A stretch of DNA of 64,000 nucleotides from assembly GCA_017550655.1 (NCBI GenBank), contig JAFZOK010000018.1, positions 310,001 through 374,000 of the forward strand, in the 5' to 3' direction. The DNA is from Bacteroidales bacterium (GTDB taxonomy: Bacteria > Bacteroidota > Bacteroidia > Bacteroidales > UBA932). The notes beneath the pieces are model-generated. The model saw nothing but the letters and a program-made list of their open reading frames with translations. It did not search any database and was not told the DNA's origin. The first letter of the stretch is position 1. Every line of letters begins with the position of its first letter. The translations under genes and the position numbers were made by a program. Of this stretch, positions 8,783 through 18,136 are shown piece after piece.

Positions 8783-9532
8783 AGAATCATTCAAGGCGAA
8801 ATCGGTGACAAATTTCACGATTCTGTCCATTACGGCTTCGATGTAGCGTTTGCCTTTTTCAGCGGTGGCTTTCTTAGGGTTGCCTACTCCCGTGTCTTTT
8901 GTTGTTTGAGCCCAGTCTCTTGGTGCCCACGCGGTTTTGTCGTTGAGGCCCTCTATCTTGAAGTCGTTGTGATGGCCGTCTCCGGCTTGGTTAAGGTTCA
9001 CAAGTTCAGGATAGTAGTGAAGCATCACACAGGTTTCCTGCTCTCCGCCGTGATCGTCGATCTTTTCCTCGAAGAAGTCTTTAAGCGGTAGGATGGAAAA
9101 CCAGGCAACGACCGTAATCAGAAAGCCGGGGTTCTTTATCATTATATCCCTGATCATGCCCTTGAAGTTGTTGCCGCCGTGGCCGTTCATTATAAGGAGC
9201 TTGTTGATCCCCTGCTTCTTAAGAGACTCCACAATGTCTTCCAGAACGGCAATCTGTGTCCTCTGCGATGCGTGGATGCAGAAAGGAAGTTCTATCTGGC
9301 CCGGATTCTGGCTGCCGAGAGGAATGCCCGGGAGAACCATTGCGTTGACTCCGTTCATTGCGGCCTTTTCCGCTGCCTCAAAGGCAACGGCCTGGGCGTG
9401 AAGCATATCCGTGCAGTAAGGAAGATGCAGATTATGAGGTTCAGTGCTGCCCCAAGGCAAAATTGCAAGATGGTAATGCATGTCTTTTACATCACCGTAT
9501 CTGGCCGTTGTTATATCGAACTTGGAATACAT
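8774..9532 (-). CDS. Creatininase-family amidohydrolase
   Basis: 252 residues. Creatininase-fold metal sites are visible: LPWGSTEPHNLHLPYCTD near the N terminus, NGHGGN in the middle, and a HGGEQETCVM block. The family includes creatininase, mycofactocin MftE and several amidases acting on cyclic or small amides, so the substrate cannot be read from sequence. It has no signal peptide, so it is cytoplasmic. It is the last gene of a minus-strand group with a GH3 glycosidase, a SIS protein, transporters and a ROK kinase, so a role in amino-sugar or cell-wall-fragment catabolism is plausible. Confidence 0.85.
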   Translation of the reverse strand: MYSKFDITTARYGDVKDMHYHLAILPWGSTEPHNLHLPYCTDMLHAQAVAFEAAEKAAMNGVNAMVLPGIPLGSQNPGQIELPFCIHASQRTQIAVLEDIVESLKKQGINKLLIMNGHGGNNFKGMIRDIMIKNPGFLITVVAWFSILPLKDFFEEKIDDHGGEQETCVMLHYYPELVNLNQAGDGHHNDFKIEGLNDKTAWAPRDWAQTTKDTGVGNPKKATAEKGKRYIEAVMDRIVKFVTDFALNDSLY

Positions 9533-9548
9533 ATCGTTGTTATTAGTG

Positions 9549-10835
9549 TTATTTGCCGGCTTTGTCGAATATCAGCGTAACATCCTCTCCACTTGGTTTG
9601 AGGTCAGGGTAAGGCTTGGTGGACTTCATCATCAGACGCCGCATCTTCTTGATCAGGCGGAAGTCTCTCCTTCTGGCTGCGGCAATCTTGCGGTCAAGGT
9701 TCTTGACGTGCGGGTTGTAGCCTTCTTCGAGATATCCAGCCCGAGCCTTGAGCATCAGGACTTTCCTGACTTTGTTGTCGAGTTCTTCCACTGAAAGTTC
9801 TCCCGATTCAACCGCCTTTGTCAGGGCCTCGATGCACTTTATCGGCTCGTCCGGCATCAGGATCATGTCCGAACCGGACTTGAAAACAGCCATGACGGCT
9901 TCGACAGATGTGCGGTTCTCGTTGGTAAGGCCCGCCATTGCAATGGCATCAGTGATAACCACTCCCTTGAACCCCTGCTCTCCTTTAAGAACATCGTTGA
10001 TAAGGGTACTTGAGATGGACATGGGCACACCGCTCGGATCAATGTCAGGCACTGCAATATGGGCCAGCATAATCATTTCCACACCGTTATCTATCAAATC
10101 GCGGAAAGGAACAAAGTCAACCGAATCAATATGGGCGCGGGAATTCATAATTACCGGCAGGGCAAAATGGGAATCAACCCTTGTTCCGCCATGGCCCGGA
10201 TAATGCTTGCCGCAGGCATATATGCCCGCGTCCTGCATACCCTTCATATAGGCAGTAGAGAGAGAGGCAACCTGCCGCGGGTCATCGCTAAATATCCTAA
10301 GAGACGGGTAATCGGTATAATGCGGGCTCACGTCCGCCACAGGAGCATAATTGACCATCACGTTAACGTCCTTTAACTCCCTGCCGACATTGCGGCCCAT
10401 TTTGTATAAAAGCTTCTCGGCTCCTTTTTCTATTCTGGACAACTGTCCCTGCCTTGGATAATGAAGGTATTCATTGAACCTCATCGCGGCACCCCATTCG
10501 CCATCCACAGCAACCATTATCGGAATCCGGGAGAGTGAATTGAGTTCATCCATCCTCTGCAGGAAATGGTGGATGGAGCCACCCATAAGGATTACATTTC
10601 CAAGGCCGTAATAACCAGCCAGGGAATCCTGGTAGGCTCTTGTCTCCGGACTTGGATTGCGGCATATCTCGACGACAAACAGCTGCCCGACTTTCTGCCT
10701 TACAGACATTTTTGAAAGTGCCTCCTCTACCTGCGCCCTGTGCCGGACTGAGTCCTTGTCCTGTGCAGGGGCAGCAATTGAAGACAGACAAATGATTGCC
10801 GCTGATAGAATCGTTAGAAAAAACCTGTTCATCAT
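9549..10835 (-). CDS. GH3 beta-N-acetylhexosaminidase (NagZ-like), exported
   Basis: 428 residues. A signal peptide (MMNRFFLTILSAAIICLSSIAA) suggests a periplasmic enzyme, unlike the cytoplasmic NagZ of Enterobacteria. GH3 landmarks are the KHYPGHGGTRVDSH block with the NagZ-type catalytic His and the nucleophile Asp in VITDAIAMAGL. The family removes terminal GlcNAc, for example from GlcNAc-MurNAc muropeptides. The stop of the SIS gene is immediately adjacent to the first ATG (10835/10836). With MurQ and MurK nearby it fits peptidoglycan recycling. No C-terminal beta-lactamase-like or second GH3 domain is present. Confidence 0.88.
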   Translation of the reverse strand: MMNRFFLTILSAAIICLSSIAAPAQDKDSVRHRAQVEEALSKMSVRQKVGQLFVVEICRNPSPETRAYQDSLAGYYGLGNVILMGGSIHHFLQRMDELNSLSRIPIMVAVDGEWGAAMRFNEYLHYPRQGQLSRIEKGAEKLLYKMGRNVGRELKDVNVMVNYAPVADVSPHYTDYPSLRIFSDDPRQVASLSTAYMKGMQDAGIYACGKHYPGHGGTRVDSHFALPVIMNSRAHIDSVDFVPFRDLIDNGVEMIMLAHIAVPDIDPSGVPMSISSTLINDVLKGEQGFKGVVITDAIAMAGLTNENRTSVEAVMAVFKSGSDMILMPDEPIKCIEALTKAVESGELSVEELDNKVRKVLMLKARAGYLEEGYNPHVKNLDRKIAAARRRDFRLIKKMRRLMMKSTKPYPDLKPSGEDVTLIFDKAGK

Positions 10836-11597
10836 TTATACTCCGGCAACTCTCTTGCGGTACTCTGCAAGGGCGGCATCCAGCCTCTCGTGAGCTGTAG
10901 TGTCGCCAGGAACGTTGTGAGATGGATGGATGTAAAGTTTTACTCCGCGGTCTGCAAGAATCTCGGCAACGGTGCAGATAGTCATCCATACTGTTGTTAC
11001 AAAGGCCATTGTGGAAAGAGGTCCGATCTTGTCGAAGTGGTTCTTCAGGTCTACGCTTGCATCCTGGAGCGGACAGCAACTGTCCACAACATAGTCTGCA
11101 ATCTGGAAGAGATTCTTGCCGCAGCTGTGGCGAGGAACCTTTGCACCTGTCTGGCCTGCAGATCCGTAGGCGATAACCCTCATTCCCATTCTCTGGGCTT
11201 CGAGGGCAACGTCAATGTTAACTGCATTGATTCCGGTATGGGAGAAAAGCCATACGAGGTCGTCCTTATGGAAGTTCCAGCTGCTCATAATGGCCTTGCC
11301 GTAGCCCTCTGCCCTCTCGAGCCAGAGGAACTGGTTGATACCCATCTCTCCGTTGATGTGGGTGAAGAAAGTAAGTGGAAGCTCGCAAAGGGGATGGAAG
11401 CCTACGAAACCGCCGATCCTAGGATACATCTCCTCAATCGGAAGATTTGCGTGTCCGCATCCGAATGTATGGATGAGATGGCCTGCCTGAAGGCAGTCTG
11501 CCATTACTTCTGCAACTTTTCTGATCTGGTCCATCTGAGTTGCCTCGATCTGGTCCATTACGCCTATGGCGTTCTTTTTCCACTGATTGGCTAACAT
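10836..11597 (-). CDS. SIS-domain phosphosugar-binding protein
   Basis: 253 residues with one SIS (sugar isomerase) fold. The N-terminal segment HTFGCGHANLPIEEM matches the phosphosugar-binding loop, followed by SSWNFHKDDLVWLFSHTGIN, where other SIS proteins carry their Ser/Thr-rich loop. It resembles the UPF0309-type group rather than MurQ, GmhA or AgaS. Cytoplasmic. Its reaction is unknown. Placement between two MFS permeases and a secreted GH3 hexosaminidase suggests a role on an imported amino sugar or its phosphate. Confidence 0.82.
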   Translation of the reverse strand: MLANQWKKNAIGVMDQIEATQMDQIRKVAEVMADCLQAGHLIHTFGCGHANLPIEEMYPRIGGFVGFHPLCELPLTFFTHINGEMGINQFLWLERAEGYGKAIMSSWNFHKDDLVWLFSHTGINAVNIDVALEAQRMGMRVIAYGSAGQTGAKVPRHSCGKNLFQIADYVVDSCCPLQDASVDLKNHFDKIGPLSTMAFVTTVWMTICTVAEILADRGVKLYIHPSHNVPGDTTAHERLDAALAEYRKRVAGV

Positions 11598-11634
11598 AAT
11601 TCTTGAGTTTTATCGTTTATTATATCTATTTCTT

Positions 11635-12825
11635 TTATGGTCTTATATCTGCCTGGTTTTTCTCTTCTGCTCTCTTCCTTCTGGCGCAGGCAAGGCAGGC
11701 GAATGGAGCGATTACCAGAATCGCGATTATCATACCCATAAGAAGATGGGTAAAGATATTGCCGGAACCATTGCTGAACAATTTGCCCATCAGGAAGTTG
11801 CCCAGGAACTGGCCGCAAAGTGCGATGAAAATGGCAGCTGAGAATGCGGAACCGCTCATGCGGCGGAATACTCCACCCAAACGGGCCAGCATCACAGGAT
11901 AGGTAGCCCCTACTCCGAATCCGATCAGAGCCATGGCAATCCAGCAAAGATGGACATCGGTGCGGAAGATTCCCATCATTGCAACTCCGGCCAGAGCTAT
12001 TATCATATATATGAACAGAACCAGAAGGTCCTTGCCCCTCTTCATCATTGCTCCAAGGGCAAACCTGCCGATCATCATGCCGATTGTAAAGAATGTAAGG
12101 CTAAGCACTGCACCGTCTTCAGGAAGTCCCCCTATCTGGGTAAGATAGGAAGTTGTGTAGCTCCCGCTAGTTCCCTCAAACGCACTCTGGAAGAAAAGTA
12201 CGAAAGCGACAAGAAGCAAGGCACCTGAAGTGAGCATGCTCCTGTATTCCTTTGAACTAGGCTTGGTAGCAGAGGAAATCTTTGCTTTCGGGAATTTAAT
12301 CGCGATGAAAAAGACAACGCTTATCAGCATTGCAATTGCACAGGCAATCAGCGGAATCTTGTAGTCCGGAATGAGATAGCAGGCAAGGGTCCAGACCATT
12401 GCGCCAATGCAGTAGCAGGCGCCAAGAATGCTCATCTTCCTCCCTCTTTTGTCTTCGTCATAGATATCCGAAACAATGGCGTTGGTTTCTCCGTTGAGGA
12501 CTCCGCCGCCAAGGCCCACGAAGAAAATGCCGGCGACAAGAAGGGTCCACTGGGTGGAATATGCCAGGATCAGCAGGCCGGCAAGCATGATCAGGCTGCT
12601 CAGGACAAGAAGCCACTTGTAGCCGTAGCGGTCCATAATTGGCCCGAAGATCACGGTTCCGAGAATGATTCCAATGCTCATATACATAGGAAGTCCGATG
12701 GCCTGAGGAACGGCCTTTACCAAAGGAGGCATAATGGCTCCGAGGCTGAGCATCGCCACTCCGAAGAACGCAATGCCCAGGCAGGCGGCCAGGTTTACTT
12801 TTTCTGTAGAATATCCTTTTGACAT
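11635..12825 (-). CDS. MFS transporter (first of a tandem pair)
   Basis: 396 residues, 12 predicted membrane segments. The MFS loop motif appears as GPIMDRYGYKWLL, and GLGGGVLNGETNAIVSDIYDED lies near helices 4-5. It is a clear paralogue of the next gene upstream: both share GxVxNxET, SILGA.YC.G and RYGYK signatures. The substrate is not readable; position beside a NagZ-like hexosaminidase, a SIS protein and a ROK kinase suggests a sugar or amino sugar. The C terminus is basic (ARRKRAEEKNQ). The gap to the SIS gene start is 37 nt. Confidence 0.88.
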   Translation of the reverse strand: MSKGYSTEKVNLAACLGIAFFGVAMLSLGAIMPPLVKAVPQAIGLPMYMSIGIILGTVIFGPIMDRYGYKWLLVLSSLIMLAGLLILAYSTQWTLLVAGIFFVGLGGGVLNGETNAIVSDIYDEDKRGRKMSILGACYCIGAMVWTLACYLIPDYKIPLIACAIAMLISVVFFIAIKFPKAKISSATKPSSKEYRSMLTSGALLLVAFVLFFQSAFEGTSGSYTTSYLTQIGGLPEDGAVLSLTFFTIGMMIGRFALGAMMKRGKDLLVLFIYMIIALAGVAMMGIFRTDVHLCWIAMALIGFGVGATYPVMLARLGGVFRRMSGSAFSAAIFIALCGQFLGNFLMGKLFSNGSGNIFTHLLMGMIIAILVIAPFACLACARRKRAEEKNQADIRP

Positions 12826-12829
12826 AATG

Positions 12830-14035
12830 CTAGAGGTTCATTTCTTTATATTTCTCGCTGTTGGATGAGCGCAGCACAAACGGGAACAGAAGGCTCACGG
12901 CAACAATCATCGCGCACATAACCCAAGGGAAAAGGCGGTGAACTCCTCCCTCAACGCTAGAAGGAAGAAACATCTTGCCAACCAGGAAGTTGCCAATCAG
13001 CATACCGACCTGTGCAACAACCACCGACAGGGAAACGGCAGCACCGCTGTGGCGCTTGAACACCCTTCCAAGGCAGTCGAAGATAACAGGAGCGGTAACC
13101 CCTATTCCGAATCCAAGGAGAGTCATTGACAGGAAAGCGCCCAGTTTGGAAGCAGGCATGAAAATCTGCAGGAGCGCACCCGCCAGGGCAATAGCCATAA
13201 ACAGGAACATCGCAAAGCTCTTTCCTCCGGTCTTCAGGCACAGAGGAAGGGTGAATCTTCCCACCGCCATACCTACTGTCATGAATATCAGCGATGTGAG
13301 AGCCATCTGAAGCCCGATTCCGTTCTCTATGTTCACATAATATGAAGTTGAGAAATTGGCGCTGATAGCCTCCAGAACTCCCTGGAAGAAGAACAACGCT
13401 CCGGCAATCGCCAGAATATGATACTTGAACAGTTTTACGGAATCCAGAAGGGAGAACTTGTCTTCCTTGGTTAGCTTAGCCTTAGGGAACGGGATGAAAA
13501 TGAATATCAGCGACAGCACTGCAATCACACCTGCGGACCATTTCATAGGAAGGTCCGGAGAGTAGGCAAACACCCTGCAGATAACCGTCCACAGCAGACT
13601 GCCAACGCAGTAGGATGCACCAAGGATTGAAAGCATCGTGCCGCGCAGATTGTCTCCGTAGATATCTGATATGATGGCTATTGTCTCGCTGTTGAGGACA
13701 CCGCCTCCGGCTCCGATGAGGAAGGCTGAGATAACCAGCTGCCAAAGCTCGTGGCAGAAAATGAATCCGCAAAGCCCTATGGCAAGGGCCAGGGAAGCGC
13801 TTACCAGAAGTGCCTTGTAGCCATAGCGGTCCATTACAGCTCCGCAGATAATCGTTCCCGCAATGATGCCCAGAGTCAATATCCACGGAAGGTTCTGCAC
13901 TCCTTGAATCGTCTCTCCCAATGTAGGAAGCATCGCTCCCCAGAAGAACATCGTCACTCCGAAGAATGCGCAGCCCAGGCAGGCGGCAGTAGCCACCAGC
14001 GGCCTGGAATAACCCTTTTCTGCTGATTTTGCCAT
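12830..14035 (-). CDS. MFS transporter (second of a tandem pair)
   Basis: 401 residues, 12 predicted membrane segments, with GAVMDRYGYKALL and GAGGGVLNSETIAIISDIYG matching the downstream neighbour, so the pair arose by duplication. Its start ATG overlaps the stop of the S9 peptidase gene by one base (TAATG), indicating translational coupling. The peptidase-transporter linkage suggests uptake of products generated in the periplasm, either peptides or sugars. The substrate remains unknown. Confidence 0.88.
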   Translation of the reverse strand: MAKSAEKGYSRPLVATAACLGCAFFGVTMFFWGAMLPTLGETIQGVQNLPWILTLGIIAGTIICGAVMDRYGYKALLVSASLALAIGLCGFIFCHELWQLVISAFLIGAGGGVLNSETIAIISDIYGDNLRGTMLSILGASYCVGSLLWTVICRVFAYSPDLPMKWSAGVIAVLSLIFIFIPFPKAKLTKEDKFSLLDSVKLFKYHILAIAGALFFFQGVLEAISANFSTSYYVNIENGIGLQMALTSLIFMTVGMAVGRFTLPLCLKTGGKSFAMFLFMAIALAGALLQIFMPASKLGAFLSMTLLGFGIGVTAPVIFDCLGRVFKRHSGAAVSLSVVVAQVGMLIGNFLVGKMFLPSSVEGGVHRLFPWVMCAMIVAVSLLFPFVLRSSNSEKYKEMNL

Positions 14036-16206
14036 TATTTGTCTGTCTTAAGATATCTGTCCAGCCACTCGAAAAATGTCCTCTGCCAGAGTATGCCGTT
14101 CTGAGGTTTCAGTACCCAGTGGTTCTCGTCAGGATAGAGTAGGAGTTCTGCCTCTATTCCCCTCATTCTGGCTGCGTTGAAAGCGCTCTCTCCCTGAGAT
14201 GCAAGAATCCTGTAATCCCTTTCTCCGTGGATGCAGAGAATTGGGGTGTCCCATTTGTCGACATACATGTGCGGAGAATGCGCGAATGTATTCTGGGCGG
14301 TCTTGAGGTCCTTTCTCCAGAACGCTCCGCCGAGATCCCAGTTTGCAAACCACATTTCCTCGGTCTCCACGTACTGCTGCATTTCGTTGAAAATTCCGTC
14401 GTGGGCTATGAAGGCCTTGAAACGCTTATCGTGGTTTCCGGCAAGCCAGTAAACGGAGAATCCACCGAAGCTTGCTCCGACGCATCCAAGATGCTCCTTG
14501 TCTACGTATGGTTCCTTTGCAATGTCGTCTATAGCAGACAGATAGTCCTTCATGCACTGTCCGGCATAGTCTCCGCTGATCTGCTCCAGCCACTCCATTC
14601 CGAAGCCAGGAAGGCCCCTGCGGTTAGGAGCTATTATGATGTAGCCGTTTGCGGCCATTATCTGGAAATTCCATCTGTAGCTCCAGAACTGTGAGACAGG
14701 AGACTGAGGGCCTCCCTCGCAGAAAAGAAGCGTAGGATAAGTCTTTGTTGAGTCGAAATGAGGAGGATAAACCACCCAGGAGAGCATCTGCTTCCCGTCC
14801 GTGGTCTTTATCCAGCGTTCCTTGACTTCTCCAAGTGCCAGCTTGTCGAGAATGTGCTTATTTTCAAAGCTTATCTGGGTTGCCTCACCGGAATTTACGT
14901 CAACTGAATAGATATCGTCCGGAAGCATCATCGAATGCCTCTTGGCAATGAGCTTGCCATCAGAAAACGCTATGCTTCCAAAGTCGTGCTGACCCTCGGT
15001 TACCTTGCAGACATCACCATTCAAATCTGTACGGTAAATCTGGGTGGTTCCCTGCCATACTCCAATGAAATACAGGGTATTGTCATCTGCCCAGATATAA
15101 TCGTCAACTCCGCTCTCGAACTTCTCGGTAACATATTTCTTTTCTCCACTATCCAGGTTTTTTACGCACAGGCGGGTGCGGTCGCTCTCATATCCGTCCC
15201 TTTCCATACTCAGCCAGGAAATGTTCTTTCCGTCCGGGCTGTAGCAAGGATTGGTGTCATAACCCATATTCAGGTCTTCCTTGTTCTTGTTCACCGACTG
15301 GTTCTCCAGGCTCTCGTCATACTTAACCTCAGGCCTTACATAGCCTTCCGGCTTGCAAAGGTTGACGGTCTTTCCGCTCTCGATGTCATATTCGTAAATA
15401 TCTGAATCAGTGCTTACTGCATAATCCAGACCAGTCATCTTCTTGCAGGAATAGGCAATCTTCTTTGAATCCGGGCTCCAGGCAATCTGCTCCTCGCCGC
15501 CGAAAGGCTTTGAAGGACACTCGAACATCTCGCCTTCAAGGATGTCCTTGACATTGGAGAAGGCGTTTCCGTCAAAATCAGCCAGGAAAGGATGCGGAAT
15601 TGCATCCACCCACTCGTCCCAGTGCTTGTGCATTACATCGGTGACAATCCTTCCTGTAGTCTTTGGAAGATCTTCATACTTTTCCTTTCCAAGAATCGTA
15701 GCGCCTGTCCAAGGAATCTGTGCGATCAGCACGACTTTCTTTCCGTCCGGAGAAATCCTGAATCCTTCAACGTCCTTGTCAAAACCGGTAATCTTGCGTG
15801 GAGCGCTACCGTCTTCATTCATTATCCAGAGGGAACTTGTTCCGTCCTCTCCAGATATGTATGCAATCTTTCCGTCTGGTGTCCAGACTGCTCCGGCCTG
15901 ACTCTTAGTGCTCTTTGTAAGTGTCTTCACGTCAGACCCGTCGGCATTCATCAGGCAGATAACGGTATGGCTCTTGTTTTCCGCTACGCTGTAGTAGGAA
16001 ACGTTGTAGAGGATCTTGCTTCCGTCCGGTGACGGCTGAACACCGCCGATTCTTCCCATTGCCCAGAGGGCTTCCGGAGTCATGAGGTCTGAAGCAAGAT
16101 TAACCTCCTGCTTTCCTATGAATACCTGCTGCTCCTCATTTTTCTCTGAACAGCCTGCAATTATAGCTGCTGACATTACCATCGCGATTATAAATATTCT
16201 TTTCAT
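14035..16206 (-). CDS. S9-family serine peptidase (DPP/acylaminoacyl type), lipoprotein
   Basis: 723 residues from the ATG at 16206, chosen because MKRIFIIAMVMSAAIIAGC is a lipoprotein signal; the frame extends upstream but without signal features. Residues ~40-450 form a WD40-like beta-propeller with repeated PDGKKI and WSPDSKKIAYS motifs. The C-terminal alpha/beta hydrolase domain has nucleophile GASFGGFS, Asp near HGERDYR and His in DENHWV. It should release short peptides in the periplasm. It sits between a ROK kinase and two MFS genes. Confidence 0.92.
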   Translation of the reverse strand: MKRIFIIAMVMSAAIIAGCSEKNEEQQVFIGKQEVNLASDLMTPEALWAMGRIGGVQPSPDGSKILYNVSYYSVAENKSHTVICLMNADGSDVKTLTKSTKSQAGAVWTPDGKIAYISGEDGTSSLWIMNEDGSAPRKITGFDKDVEGFRISPDGKKVVLIAQIPWTGATILGKEKYEDLPKTTGRIVTDVMHKHWDEWVDAIPHPFLADFDGNAFSNVKDILEGEMFECPSKPFGGEEQIAWSPDSKKIAYSCKKMTGLDYAVSTDSDIYEYDIESGKTVNLCKPEGYVRPEVKYDESLENQSVNKNKEDLNMGYDTNPCYSPDGKNISWLSMERDGYESDRTRLCVKNLDSGEKKYVTEKFESGVDDYIWADDNTLYFIGVWQGTTQIYRTDLNGDVCKVTEGQHDFGSIAFSDGKLIAKRHSMMLPDDIYSVDVNSGEATQISFENKHILDKLALGEVKERWIKTTDGKQMLSWVVYPPHFDSTKTYPTLLFCEGGPQSPVSQFWSYRWNFQIMAANGYIIIAPNRRGLPGFGMEWLEQISGDYAGQCMKDYLSAIDDIAKEPYVDKEHLGCVGASFGGFSVYWLAGNHDKRFKAFIAHDGIFNEMQQYVETEEMWFANWDLGGAFWRKDLKTAQNTFAHSPHMYVDKWDTPILCIHGERDYRILASQGESAFNAARMRGIEAELLLYPDENHWVLKPQNGILWQRTFFEWLDRYLKTDK

Positions 16207-16216
16207 ATTTAGACTT

Positions 16217-17107
16217 TTATAAATTTCCTGCAAGATAGGCCGCACCGAGGAGGGCGGCGTCGCTTCCCACTTCTGAAGCGCAGAAGCGGGTCTTTTTAAT
16301 TGTAATCGGCTGAGCCCATTTAAGAGCCTCGCGATATATATCCGGAATGAGTTCTCTGGCGGTTCCGCTGAACACGCCGCCGCCAAAGATTATAATCTCA
16401 GGGTTGAAGAGGCTTACAAGGTTTGCAGCACCCTTACCCCACATCTGGACCGCCTTGCGGATAACCTTGACGGCAATCTCATCCCCTTCTCCATAGCGTT
16501 TGAACACATCGTGCGAGGTTACCTGGCGGCCATAAAGCTTGGATGCCTGATAGCCTATTCCGTTACCGGAAGCAAAGGTCTCAAAGCATCCGCACTGGTA
16601 CCAGTCACTGTCATAATCGCTCTCCAGGGCCATCCATCCGGTTGCGCCCACAACATCGTCCGCTCCGTGAATTACCCTGCCGTCCAGGAGGATACCGGCG
16701 CCGATTCCGCTGCCTACTGCAAGGTATATGGCGTTGTCGCAATCCTTTGCGGCTCCCTTCCATTTCTCGCCGAGAATATAGCAGGTGCGGTCGCTTTCTA
16801 TGCCGATTTTGACATCGCCGAGAGATTCTTTAAGGCGAAGCCCAAGAGGATAGTCATCCCATCCCGGGATATTGGGACACCAGACGGTTCCCCTCTTGGA
16901 ATAAACAATTCCGGGGACGCATATTCCCGCCCCCGAAATGTCATATTCTTCTGCAAGTGATTTGATTACCTGGCACACAAGAGTGCCCGCGTCTTCTCCG
17001 GAGCGGCCTTCCAGAAGGCTGTAATGCCTCTGGAGGATATCCCCGTCATCGTTGAATATGGCGGCGGATATCTTGGTGGCTCCCAGATCTATACCTATAA
17101 GTGCCAT
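16217..17107 (-). CDS. ROK-family sugar kinase with a degenerate zinc motif
   Basis: 296 residues. The N-terminal ATP-binding motif is IGIDLGATKISAAIF, and the GSGIGAGILLDG and NPEIIIFGGGV motifs are ROK-typical. The usual CxCGxxGCxE zinc site is shortened here to QCGCFETFAS, so at least one usual Cys is missing. It phosphorylates a hexose or amino sugar in the cytoplasm, probably glucose, GlcNAc or ManNAc. The start overlaps the corA stop at 17107. Its neighbours (SIS protein, MFS pair, GH3) favour an amino-sugar substrate, which is inference. Confidence 0.88.
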   Translation of the reverse strand: MALIGIDLGATKISAAIFNDDGDILQRHYSLLEGRSGEDAGTLVCQVIKSLAEEYDISGAGICVPGIVYSKRGTVWCPNIPGWDDYPLGLRLKESLGDVKIGIESDRTCYILGEKWKGAAKDCDNAIYLAVGSGIGAGILLDGRVIHGADDVVGATGWMALESDYDSDWYQCGCFETFASGNGIGYQASKLYGRQVTSHDVFKRYGEGDEIAVKVIRKAVQMWGKGAANLVSLFNPEIIIFGGGVFSGTARELIPDIYREALKWAQPITIKKTRFCASEVGSDAALLGAAYLAGNL

Positions 17108-18069
17108 TACTTTATGGATTTTCTTTTCCTGAAAAGAAGCGATGCCACAAATACCGAAACCAGCATTATCAGAATAATCCAGCTGAAGTCCCTAAGGCCG
17201 TATTCCTCGCCGAATATCGGAAGCCGCACGTTCATTCCGAAGATACCGGAAATCAGGGTCGGCGGCATGAAGAGCAGGGAGACGAAGGTCAGGATCCTCA
17301 TAATCTTGTTCTGCTCCAGGTTGATAAGACCGAGTACCGTATTCTGCAGATATTCAAGTCTCTCGAAGTTGAAGTTTGTGTGGTTCAGAAGGGATGCGAT
17401 ATCGTTTACGAGAACATCCAGCCTCGGGCGGATATCGCTCGGGAACTTGTCGCTTCTGGTAAGGGCGGTAACGATTCTCTGCTTGTCCACAATGTTCTCC
17501 CTGACCATCATCGTGTTTTCCTGCATCTGGTTGATATCCAGCAGGAAGTCCTCGTTAACCTTGGCTCCGACATTAACATTGCGGCCGAACTTCTCGATCT
17601 CCTTGGCCATCACCTCTATCATGTCCGCATCAAGGTCCACCCTGTTTTCCATAATGGAAACAAAGATGTGGTATCCGGTAGGATAGAGCTTGTAGGAATA
17701 GCCCATCCTCTTCTGGAATTCTGTAATCGTGCGGAGCGGCGCCTGGCGTGTGGTTACCAGTACACCCTCGGCGATGACAAAAGAAACGCTTTCCTCGGAA
17801 TAGCTGTCAGGCCCCGGGGAAATGAAGTCCGTATTTGCAAAGATTGCGTTGTCTGTCTCGGAATAGCGGGATGAACTCTCTATCTCCTCTGCCTGGGCCC
17901 TGCTCTGGAGAGTGGTCTCCAGGAATTCCTCAACCGCTTGAGTCTCAACTCTATCAGGTTCGTACAAATCTATCCAGAGGACATCATCAAAACCTAAGTT
18001 TTCTGTCAATTCCTTAACATCCGAGGTAGTCAGAATCTGCCCCTTAGATTTGTAGAACACCTGAATCAT
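17107..18069 (-). CDS. corA: CorA-family divalent metal transporter
   Basis: 320 residues. Long cytoplasmic N-terminal domain, then two C-terminal membrane helices with the selectivity motif in GIFGMNVRLP, and a basic C-terminal RKRKSIK tail. It forms a pentameric Mg2+ (or Co2+/Ni2+) channel in the inner membrane. It is the first gene of the large minus-strand group running to the creatininase gene. It has a strong AAGGAGG Shine-Dalgarno (18077-18083, minus strand) 7 nt before the ATG, which is unusual in this phylum. Confidence 0.93.
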   Translation of the reverse strand: MIQVFYKSKGQILTTSDVKELTENLGFDDVLWIDLYEPDRVETQAVEEFLETTLQSRAQAEEIESSSRYSETDNAIFANTDFISPGPDSYSEESVSFVIAEGVLVTTRQAPLRTITEFQKRMGYSYKLYPTGYHIFVSIMENRVDLDADMIEVMAKEIEKFGRNVNVGAKVNEDFLLDINQMQENTMMVRENIVDKQRIVTALTRSDKFPSDIRPRLDVLVNDIASLLNHTNFNFERLEYLQNTVLGLINLEQNKIMRILTFVSLLFMPPTLISGIFGMNVRLPIFGEEYGLRDFSWIILIMLVSVFVASLLFRKRKSIK

Positions 18070-18076
18070 ACTCCAG

Positions 18077-18135
18077 CCTCCTTCTTTATGGTTATAGAGT
18101 TAGACATCGCTGATTTTACTTATCGCACAAATTTA
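18077..18135 (-). promoter_or_regulatory. corA promoter and strong Shine-Dalgarno
   Basis: A minus-strand -7 TAAATTTG (18128-18135) lies just beyond the stop of the upstream symporter gene and ~60 nt before the corA ATG. It separates the corA-led unit from murK-murQ-recR-symporter. A canonical AAGGAGG sits at 18077-18083 with 7-nt spacing to the start. Confidence 0.55.
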
Positions 18136-18136
18136 A

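Noticed and set aside
16207-16386. Possible 60-residue N-terminal extension of the S9 peptidase.
   Set aside because: It overlaps the ROK kinase gene and would bury the lipoprotein signal that starts at 16206.
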